Below, piece by piece: positions 1 to 8,000 of a stretch of DNA of 64,000 nucleotides. The stretch lies in contig PCBK01000104.1 in assembly GCA_002731275.1 (NCBI GenBank), positions 1-64,000 on the forward strand, written 5' to 3'. The translations under genes were made by a program, and so were the position numbers. The notes beneath the pieces were generated by a model. The model ran no database searches. It was not told the origin of the DNA and saw only the letters and a program-made list of their open reading frames with translations. This DNA comes from Deltaproteobacteria bacterium. GTDB taxonomy: Bacteria; Myxococcota_C; UBA6777. Every line of letters begins with the position of its first letter. Position 1 is the first letter of the stretch.

Positions 1-2
1 AA

Positions 3-215
3 GGCGAGCGTACAACGGACAGAGATGGCGGCTTTGGCCCTCCAGATGGGAGTCTTTATGCTGATTCCCCTTACCATAACCAACAAAAAGACTCTCCAAA
101 TCTCGGTGGTGGTGGGATTCCTGGTTGTGGTTGCTCTGCAAAACACTCCAAGTCCTTTGATGTCTCTTGGTTTTTCTTGCTCTTCCTTCTCTTTCTCATC
201 AGGCGAAAAGCCTGA
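3..215 (+). CDS. C-terminus of an exported protein with a MYXO-CTERM-like sorting tail (5' truncated by window edge)
   Basis: Reading the frame that begins at base 3 gives 70 residues before a TGA at 213-215, with no stop upstream in the window, so this is the end of a longer gene. The tail has a Gly/Pro-rich spacer, a GCGC motif (residues 41-44), a hydrophobic Leu/Phe-rich segment (about residues 56-66) and a terminal Arg-Arg-Lys-Ala. Short Cys motif, membrane helix and basic end is the tripartite layout of the MYXO-CTERM signal, known in Myxococcota to anchor and process surface proteins. The body of the protein is outside the window, so its function cannot be stated. The coding call rests on the tail pattern alone. 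Confidence 0.75.
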   Translation, partial: GERTTDRDGGFGPPDGSLYADSPYHNQQKDSPNLGGGGIPGCGCSAKHSKSFDVSWFFLLFLLFLIRRKA

Positions 216-254
216 TGGCAAAGGGTGCCGTGTCAAGCGAAGCGCGACAGAAAT

Positions 255-269
255 AACCCCGTAGGGGTT
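255..269. repeat. Small inverted repeat after the truncated gene
   Basis: AACCCC-GTA-GGGGTT is a perfect 6-bp stem with a 3-base loop, 40 bases after the stop at 215. There is no T-run, so a rho-independent terminator is not well supported. It could be a weak terminator stem or chance. Confidence 0.35.
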
Positions 270-305
270 CAACTGAGGGGGAAAGCAAGGACAGAGTCCG
301 CGCTT

Positions 306-325
306 GGGGGATTTTCAAATCCCCC
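306..325. repeat. Perfect 9-bp inverted repeat (GGGGGATTT arms)
   Basis: GGGGGATTT and AAATCCCCC face each other across a 2-base spacer. The site is a near-perfect palindrome about 310 bases upstream of murG. It could be a protein-binding site or RNA hairpin. It lacks the T-tail expected of a terminator. Confidence 0.4.
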
Positions 326-634
326 GTTAGGTGTGCCGGGCATGCATGTTTACTCGGAGGTGAAAGTCTCAGGAGAGGGTTTTTTGATTTGCCAAGTACC
401 AAAGGGGAGGTCACAAAGTGACAAAGTGATGGGGGTTGTTGTCCAAGCCTGCTTTTTTCACAGAAGTTTCTTCTTGGCTTCTTGCTGTCAATTTTTTGCT
501 TTTATATGGATACGTGTTCTACGATGCCGTCCAAATGGCTCGACCGAATGTATGCGTTTGTGTGGGGCAAAAGGACGTGAGATGCAGCGGAGAGCGCATG
601 TGTGTGCGTTCCGCTTGAAACGAGGAATATATCG

Positions 635-2647
635 ATGACGCAACAACGAAATCGCTATTTGTTGACAGGTGGTGGGACGGGAGGCCATGTATATCCGGCC
701 ATTGCCATCGCCGATGAACTTCGAAGACGCGAAGAAGACGCAGAATTTCTCTACGTCGCTGTACGTGGAAAAGCAGCCGAAAAGATCGTCCCCAAACGTG
801 GTTATCCCATGGAGTTCGTCTCCAGCCGTGGTTGGCCTGGTGCCAAACCTTCTCTCTCACTCATCTTGTTCGCCTTGAGCCTGGGGTGGGGCATCGTGCG
901 TGCCATGATGATCCTGAGAAAGTTTAAGCCTACCGTCATCATCGCGACAGGTGGTTATGTCTCCGCGCCCATCATGCTCGCCTGGGTGATCCTCAAACGC
1001 CTCAAAATGACAGAGGCGAAAGCCTTCGTCCACGAACAAAACATCGCCCCCGGTCGACTCAATCGACTCGTCGGAAAGATGGCGACTCGTGTCGGGGTCA
1101 GCTTCATCGAGAGCTGTCGCTACTTTCCTAACGCCGAATGGGTCGGGTATCCCGTTCGTAAAGAAGTTGGCGGAAAAGAACGCAAAGCCTCACGTGAAGC
1201 GCTCGGTATTCCCGAAGACGCCAAAGTCGTCCTCGCCTTTGGTGGTAGCCAAGGGGCACGGACCATCAACCGGGCGATGATCGACGCGCTGCCCACACTG
1301 CTCAAAGATCCGAAAGTCTGGGTTCTACACGGTGTCGGTCGTTTCCAAGGTGCTGATTACAGCGCCGAAAAAGACACACAAGAGCGCTTCAGCAAACTCC
1401 AGCTCACAGACGAACAACGCAAACGCTACCGCATGGAGCCCTACCTCGACCCCATCGAAACCTACTATGCCGCTTCTGATGTCGGTGTCTGCCGCGCTGG
1501 CGCAGGGACACTCTCGGAGGTCTCCATCTGTGGGTTGCCTGCGATCATCATCCCCAAAGCCAACCTTCCTGGCGATCACCAAGTCATGAATGCACGCGCA
1601 CTCGGTGACAAAGGTGCTGCACTTGTCGTCTACGAACATACGAAGAAAGAAGGCAACAGGCTGGTCGATTATGTCGAAGGGACTGCCCTCGCAGAGGCTG
1701 TCCTTGAAACCCTCGCGGACCCAAAGAAGCTCACTGAGATGGGGGAGTTTATCAAGCAATTTGCCGATCTCGAAGCCCTCAGTAAAACGGCCGAGAGGAT
1801 CGAACAAATGGGACGTGGCGAGATGCCACCGCTCCCCAAAGTTGATCTGGGTTCACACAAAGGCCTCGAACTCTCCGAGATGACTGGAGGTGGTCTGGTC
1901 TCTTACCTGAGCCGCAATGGTCGTGATTCACTCGATGAGAAGGATCTCGAATACCTTGCATACAGAACGGAAGGGTATCTCGCAAGTCAGGCATGGCAAG
2001 TGCGCAACGTCGGTGTCAAACTCGTCGGTTTGCTCAAGCTCGAAGACAAACTCGACCTCATCTTGCATATCCTCTCGGACCCCACACCTGCACCTCGCTG
2101 GCATCGATTGGTGGGTGGCGATCTGAAGCAGGTTGGGTTCATTCGTCGTAACGCCTTTAACGTCCTACGTCAACTCAATATCTGGAACGATGAGGTGCGT
2201 GAAGCCATTCTCAGAGGGTTGAAAGATCCCTACTACGAGGTGCGTTCAAATGCAGGGCGGACAGTCAGCCACTTCAAAGAACAATGTGCCGCAGACAAAG
2301 ACATCCTAGCGCTCCTTGAGCTTGGGATTACGGAGCGCAACTTTGAGGTCGCACGTGCCTGTCTCTACGCAATGACAGATATCGACGACAGAGAAGCCAT
2401 CTACGGCGTTTTGAAGCACTTCTTTTTGCATCCCAACTGGCGTATCCGTGAGGCGGTGGTCGAAGGCCTCGCCAAACTCGTCCAGAGAGAAGTCATCGCG
2501 GCTGAGACCGTGAAGGCCGATATCGACCAGTTGCTCTTGACGAGCACTGGGTTTGTGCCACGCTTCCAGATCCGTGAGAGTATGCTCAAACTCTCCAGTG
2601 TCCTCGAACAATCCTTGCGCCAGAACGCCCAAGAAGACCCCTCATAA
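635..2647 (+). CDS. murG: MurG (lipid II-forming GlcNAc transferase) with a C-terminal HEAT-like extension
   Basis: MurG transfers GlcNAc from UDP-GlcNAc to lipid I at the cytoplasmic membrane face, making lipid II for peptidoglycan. The first ~365 residues carry the family signatures: TGGGTGGHVYPA near the N-terminus, HEQNIAPGRLNR, FGGSQGARTIN, and CRAGAGTLSE followed by GDHQVMNA in the UDP-GlcNAc-binding half. The ATG at 635 is preferred over an upstream in-frame GTG (602) because GAGGA lies just before it. The protein is 670 residues against about 360 for typical MurG. The extra ~300 residues look like helical HEAT-type repeats (for example the segment with YYEVRSNAGRTVSHF and NWRIREAVVEGLAKL). 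mraY follows after 15 bases, so the two are probably cotranscribed. The MurG assignment is firm; the role of the extension is unknown. Confidence 0.93.
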   Translation: MTQQRNRYLLTGGGTGGHVYPAIAIADELRRREEDAEFLYVAVRGKAAEKIVPKRGYPMEFVSSRGWPGAKPSLSLILFALSLGWGIVRAMMILRKFKPTVIIATGGYVSAPIMLAWVILKRLKMTEAKAFVHEQNIAPGRLNRLVGKMATRVGVSFIESCRYFPNAEWVGYPVRKEVGGKERKASREALGIPEDAKVVLAFGGSQGARTINRAMIDALPTLLKDPKVWVLHGVGRFQGADYSAEKDTQERFSKLQLTDEQRKRYRMEPYLDPIETYYAASDVGVCRAGAGTLSEVSICGLPAIIIPKANLPGDHQVMNARALGDKGAALVVYEHTKKEGNRLVDYVEGTALAEAVLETLADPKKLTEMGEFIKQFADLEALSKTAERIEQMGRGEMPPLPKVDLGSHKGLELSEMTGGGLVSYLSRNGRDSLDEKDLEYLAYRTEGYLASQAWQVRNVGVKLVGLLKLEDKLDLILHILSDPTPAPRWHRLVGGDLKQVGFIRRNAFNVLRQLNIWNDEVREAILRGLKDPYYEVRSNAGRTVSHFKEQCAADKDILALLELGITERNFEVARACLYAMTDIDDREAIYGVLKHFFLHPNWRIREAVVEGLAKLVQREVIAAETVKADIDQLLLTSTGFVPRFQIRESMLKLSSVLEQSLRQNAQEDPS

Positions 2648-2662
2648 GGAACAAACCAAGCC

Positions 2663-4030
2663 ATGTTGTATCACCTCAGTGAAACCCTGATGCAATACTC
2701 GTCAGCAGCCCGACTTGTACGGTACACAACATTCCGTACGATTGTCGCGATGTTGACGTCTTTTTTGATCTCTCTGTTGATCGGCCGCTACGTGATCAAC
2801 TTCTTGTATCGTCGTAAAATCCGCGACGTCGTGCGAGATTACAGCGTGATGTCCGTCGACAGCAAGCGAGGGACACCCACGATGGGTGGGATCTTGATGC
2901 TCATCTCGATCTCATGTTCGATCATCCTGTGGGGGAACTTCCACTCACCCTTCCTCTACTATCTCCTGTTTGCGATGGTCTGGTTTGGTGCTGTCGGTGG
3001 ATACGACGACTACATGAAGCTCCGTCACCAAGACAGCGACAAGGGGCTCTCACGTGGTGCAAAGTACCTCTCGCAGATTGGTTACGGTTTGATCTTTGGG
3101 ATCTTGTTTTTACATCCCGTCACAACACCGCTCCCACACCCCGCGCAAGAAGCGACCTGTAAGTCTCGATGGAACGGAAGTTGTCCGCGTCTTTGTAAGA
3201 CCGATTCGGATTGTCAAAAGCGAGCCTGTGGGGTGAAAAACGCAGCGTGTATCAACAACACCTGTCAGGCCCTCGCGTGTACCGAGAAGAAGACCAAGGA
3301 GCCGGTTGTCTGTCAAAACAATGGACAGTGTACGGACGCATGTGGTCGGGGGGCGACCTGTCACAAGCCGTGGATGGTGCAGCTCTCCAATCACGACGTC
3401 GTCGTCTTTCGGCCAAGTCAGCTGTACGTACCATTCTTGAAATACCACATCATCGATCTCTCGTGGCTATACGTGCTGGTGATCATCTTTATGATTGTTT
3501 ACGCCGCCAACGCCGTGAACTTCGCAGATGGATTGGATGGTCTGACGATTGTGCCGACGATCTTCTCGTTTGCGGTGTACGGGATCTACGCCTACATCTT
3601 TGGTAACGCGATCTTGTCGAATTACCTATGGTTTCCGATGCTACCGGGGGCCGGTGAATCTGCGGTCTTCTGTGGCGCGGTTGTGGGGGCAGGTGTTGGC
3701 TTCTTATGGTTTAACGCGTATCCTGCCGAAGTGTTTATGGGTGATACAGGCTCTATCGCGCTTGGTGGTGTACTTGGGACGTTGATGGTCCTGCTCAAAC
3801 AAGAGGTCTTGTTCTTCCTCGTCGGTGGGATCTTCTTGGCGGAGATCGCCTCCGTCGCGCTTCAGGATTACCTTGGGATTCGCATCCTCGGAAAGCGGAT
3901 CTTCTTTAGGGCACCTATCCACCACACTTACCAACACCGAGGATTGGCCGAACCCAAGATCGCCATACGTTTTTGGATCATCTCTGGTATCCTCGCACTC
4001 CTCGCCCTCGCCGCGCTCAAAATCCGCTAA
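2663..4030 (+). CDS. mraY: MraY (lipid I synthase) with a cysteine-rich periplasmic insertion
   Basis: MraY transfers phospho-MurNAc-pentapeptide to undecaprenyl phosphate. Clear signatures are SKRGTPTMGGIL (residues 67-78), GGYDDY with Asp115/Asp116, NAVNFADGLDGL (283-294), FMGDTGSIALGG (358-369) and APIHH (417-421). Length is 455 residues against about 360. The surplus is a segment with 12 cysteines (residues 166-233, bases 3158-3361) between two membrane helices, at the loop that faces the periplasm in E. coli MraY. Its C-x3-DSDC spacing resembles small Cys-rich modules of exported myxobacterial proteins. The usual His triad reads His-His-Thr (420-422). ATG 2663 fits the E. coli N-terminus; AAGGA lies about 12 bases upstream. 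Family assignment is firm; the insert is unexplained. Confidence 0.95.
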   Translation: MLYHLSETLMQYSSAARLVRYTTFRTIVAMLTSFLISLLIGRYVINFLYRRKIRDVVRDYSVMSVDSKRGTPTMGGILMLISISCSIILWGNFHSPFLYYLLFAMVWFGAVGGYDDYMKLRHQDSDKGLSRGAKYLSQIGYGLIFGILFLHPVTTPLPHPAQEATCKSRWNGSCPRLCKTDSDCQKRACGVKNAACINNTCQALACTEKKTKEPVVCQNNGQCTDACGRGATCHKPWMVQLSNHDVVVFRPSQLYVPFLKYHIIDLSWLYVLVIIFMIVYAANAVNFADGLDGLTIVPTIFSFAVYGIYAYIFGNAILSNYLWFPMLPGAGESAVFCGAVVGAGVGFLWFNAYPAEVFMGDTGSIALGGVLGTLMVLLKQEVLFFLVGGIFLAEIASVALQDYLGIRILGKRIFFRAPIHHTYQHRGLAEPKIAIRFWIISGILALLALAALKIR

Positions 4031-4122
4031 GTTGACAGCGCTCTCATAGGCCTCTATCCTTCCACATCATCATCCCATTTTCTTTGTTGCAACAGCCTTA
4101 TCCAACGACCGGAGGAGTGTGT

Positions 4123-5061
4123 ATGTCCGATTGGTGGTCGATATTGCGGGGGATATTGGGTATGTCACCCTCTGAGGAGAACTGGAGGACATTGTGGCAG
4201 CACCTACTCATCGCGCCTTCTGGTGAACATGAGCACATCACACAGTACGTCAACGCACACACTGCGTCATGGCCTGCTGCGGTGAGAGAGGTCCGTCTGA
4301 CAGAGGTCCAAAGACTCGTCGAGGAAGATCTGGTCTGGTGTCTTGCGATACCTCGCTGTCTTACGTTGGACGCCAACCTCTCCGATCGTGCCTTGCAGTC
4401 GCTGCATGAAGCGCTTCGAGGGAGTGAGATCACACATCTTCAAAACATCCCAGGGTCGCTCTCTTTGCCGTTTTTGCTCGAAGTGATGACGACGAGGCCG
4501 CTCAAGTCCTTGCGCTCCCTCTCTGTGGATCGTGTCGTGTTGGGGGATAAAATCATCGATACGTTGGCGCGTCTGCCGATCGTACACAACTTACAGTCGC
4601 TGACGCTCAAGCACTGTCAGATGGGACAGGCAGGGATGATGCAGTTGACACGCTCTCCTTACCTGAGTCAACTCACAGAGCTCACTCTCGTACACGTTGG
4701 AGGCGCGAGACTTCGGTTTCCTGAACTCTTTCGTGCGCCGATGGTCCACCGGCTCCATACTTTGCATTTGGAAGGGGACAAGATGGAGACAGAGGCTGTT
4801 TCGGCCCTTTGTCAGTCCTTGCAACTCAAAAAGTTAGTATCTCTGACATGTTGTGACAGTCATCTCGGCGATAGAGAAGCGAGGTTGTTGGCGCAGGCTT
4901 CCAACTTGCGTTCGCTCAAAGAACTCGATCTATCGGCAAATCAGATCGGTCCTGTTGGGAGAGATGAACTCACACAGTCCCCTCATCTACAAGCGTTAGA
5001 GCGTCTTTGTTTGGATGATAACCCATGTACACACATCGAAATGGAATCCATTGCACGTTAG
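4123..5061 (+). CDS. Leucine-rich-repeat protein, function unknown
   Basis: 312 residues. GGAGG at 4111-4115 fixes the ATG at 4123. After a ~65-residue N-terminal module rich in Trp and Leu, the rest is LRRs of the ribonuclease-inhibitor type (LKSLRSLSVDRVVLGDK, LKELDLSANQIG, LERLCLDDNPC). No signal peptide or membrane helix is seen, so it is probably cytoplasmic and a protein-binding partner. The N-terminal module resembles that of the LRR protein at 41441-43324 (LRG-I/L-L, PS, a Trp six to seven residues on, then a Ser-Trp about 40 residues later). The DUF4132 gene begins 10 bases after the stop, which implies a shared operon and probably a shared job. Confidence 0.8.
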   Translation: MSDWWSILRGILGMSPSEENWRTLWQHLLIAPSGEHEHITQYVNAHTASWPAAVREVRLTEVQRLVEEDLVWCLAIPRCLTLDANLSDRALQSLHEALRGSEITHLQNIPGSLSLPFLLEVMTTRPLKSLRSLSVDRVVLGDKIIDTLARLPIVHNLQSLTLKHCQMGQAGMMQLTRSPYLSQLTELTLVHVGGARLRFPELFRAPMVHRLHTLHLEGDKMETEAVSALCQSLQLKKLVSLTCCDSHLGDREARLLAQASNLRSLKELDLSANQIGPVGRDELTQSPHLQALERLCLDDNPCTHIEMESIAR

Positions 5062-5071
5062 GAGCGAGAGT

Positions 5072-8000
5072 ATGCTAGAGAAAGTGATCAAAGTCGGTCG
5101 AAAAGGTGGAGAAGAGTACCAAGTCCGTAATCGTCTGACTGATCTTGTAGAAGATGGCGCGGAGCTCGGTGGGTATCTATGGCATGCCTTTCGCGATGGA
5201 GAGACATGGCCTCTCACCAATTGCCTACTTTGGTCATATTTGGCCAATGCTACATTCTCAGTGACAGATCTTCGAGGCTTCTTGCACCACGATGCGTGTC
5301 CTGCGCCCGATCATGAGGACTGGTGGGAAAACAAAGACGCAGATCCACGCATGCTCCTCTGGAGTGAAGCGTTCTCCGAGTTGATCAAGGGATACTTCCA
5401 GCATGGCGACGTCGACGGGCTTATCTCCTCACTCGATACATTTGAAGAGGCGTTCAAGTGGCGAATCGAATGTCTTTTGGCGCTATACGGTCACATTTCA
5501 GGGGACGCACTTGATGACTCGATGCTCGAAAAATTTGCCGTAACATGGTGGCTTGAGCAGCGTATGCGTCGGGAGTTTGACTTTTTTGGTGTCAAGGATG
5601 AGGCGCGTGAGGGGATGACAACTGTCGCGATATGGTCTAAAGAGCGATGGTATCGTGCGCTTTGTGATGTTGTGCAAGAGGATGATTTTCCACAACCTTC
5701 GTTTTCAGGGTTCTTTGGGGAGTTTGCCGAGGTCTTCGCTGCAGCGACGCCAAAAGAGGTGATTGAGATCGCGAAGAAGGTCGACGAACAGTCGTTAGAT
5801 CCCAAGCTCTCCAGGGTGATCTTCGAACAACATGATGCAGATGCGCTCGCGCCGGAGGTCCTTGCTTACGCAGATGATGTACTAACCTCCTTGGAAGAGC
5901 TTCCTGCGGTGCAAGCGCAAATCGCTGTGGGATTGTGCTGTCGTTTGGCACTCGCACAGGAGCAGGCGCTTGATGAGCGCTTCGATATCCTCGTCCAAAA
6001 AACCATCGAAGCCCGTTATGGAGAAGAGAAGCTTGGGTATATTCCTGACTCCTTTGTTTGGGAGTCCGGACCTCTCTCTGGAGAACTGCTCGAAGCTGTT
6101 CCTCTCGCGCGACGAGAGAAACTCGTGCTGCTTCAACGTCCCCCGTGGCAGTTTTACAGGGTTTGTACCACCGAAGCTGTTGCTCGCTCTATCTTTGAGG
6201 ATGGGATCTTGCTGTCATCTGACAGGTTGGAGTCACGTTGGTTCTTGAATAATGTTTTCGAAGAATTCGGCGAAATCATGGCGCGTGTCGCCGTTGAACA
6301 CCTGGAGACAAACTTCTCATATCGTTCTCTTGTGTTGGAGTGGTTGTCCAAAGAGCAGTTTGATTTTGCGCTGCCTGCGATCGTCCAACTGCTTGGTGCC
6401 GATGCAAAGACCCGAAAAGTTGTCACCGAGTTGCTCAGGGGATGGGGAACACCTGTCCTCGCGTATTTGCCACCATTGCTCACCGCGAAGGCGAAGAAAA
6501 CACGTACGGAAGCAGCCCGCTTGCTCACATCATTTGCGTCACAAAGAGAGGCACAAAAACTGGCAAAGGATGCACTTGAGAAGGAAAAGGACGAGACGAT
6601 CCGTGCGCTGCTCACGCCTCTTGTCATCCAATATGCCGAAGAGGGTGAAGAAACATCGAAGACCCGCTGGGGGAGGGATGCATACTTCCAGTTGGAGCAA
6701 ATGTTGGGGAAAAGGGACCGCTTCCCGGAGTTACCTGAGATGAAGGATATTGTCGTTCCGTTGTTGGTTTCGTGGTGTGAACGGAAGGAGCTGGAAGACG
6801 CCAAAAAGGACTTTTGGAAAATCTTTCGTCATGGTGTGCTTGGTATTGAGTCCATCCGAAACATCCAGCTGCTCTTTGTTGCGCGCGCTGAACAGCTCGC
6901 TTCACAGGCTGAAACTGTCGACGAAAAGATCTGGCTTCAGCACGCAGACAGATTGTTTGAGGAGCAAGGCTGGGAATCTTTGGTGCCATTGGGGGCAGGT
7001 GTACTCTCCTGGGTTGTCCAGTGGATCAAACGTGATGCCAATCGTCAACCACCTACGGACATCTACTACCACGATATGATCGGTGTGAGTGAATGGGAGG
7101 AGGTGATCGAACGGCTCGGGCGCTTTAAGTACGATGCAGGTTTTACCAAAATAAACCATAAACTCGAACGAGCTGAAGAGCTCGTGAAAGATGCGTTTCG
7201 AGATGCATCAACGCGAATGGAGAAGTTTCAGAAAGCACTCACACTCGTGCTGCCTTTTGAAGCCGATGGAGAAACGTTTTCTGTCGATGAGATCGAGAGC
7301 GAGTTCAAGGAGCGGATGGAGAAAGGAGAGAGTATCTTTAAACTCCAAGAGAAGTACGAGCGAGCGCTGTTACCTGTCATCCTCAGGTGGTTAATCAAGT
7401 CCGACGAGGAGGGAGCTTTTACAGCTGAGGGGTGGCCGACACGCTCCATTCATGTCGACGCTTGGGAGAACCTTTGCTCGCTGGTGTTGCACTTCCAAGG
7501 TCCACAAGATGAAGTGGACGAGGTCGATCTGAAGGAGTTTACAAAGCGTAATGTGTGGCGAGAAAAGGTCGACACGTGTGCGCCGATCCTTTCAACTCTC
7601 TGGAAAAAGATCGGGGCGTTTGGGGTCCAAAGGACCAAAGACGATATGTTCGTAGCGCACCAGGTATGGGGACAACTTCAGGAGAATACCTGGTATCGGA
7701 TCAAGACTCTGTTGCGAAAGTTGCGTGGGCAGGTTGACCTGCTGAAGCCCCTCGAAGCGCTCTGTGTGATCTTTGGCCAAAGACCCCATCACTGTCATTA
7801 CAAGGGGGAAAAACATGCGTTGGAACTACTCTCTATCGTGCTTGACGATCCTGACGTTGACGATGAAGAAAAATTGGCACTTGTGAAGCGTCTCTCACTG
7901 GCATATCAGACCTTTGAAGTGGAGACATTGCAAAGCTTTCAGCGTTGGTTGGGCTCTCGATACGCAGAAGGACACGTCGAGAACGAATTTATTGTGCAGG

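Larger units (their letters stand above)
216..634. other. Intergenic stretch before murG
   Basis: About 420 bases with no convincing gene. Short open frames here (for example 225-638) have low-complexity or Cys/Arg-biased translations and no ribosome-binding site. The region holds two perfect inverted repeats listed separately and probably the murG promoter, but no clean -35/-10 pair was identified. Confidence 0.6.

Noticed and set aside
225..638. Open frame(s) between the left-edge gene and murG
   Set aside because: Low-complexity translations, no ribosome-binding site, and start or end positions that clash with the well-supported murG start.
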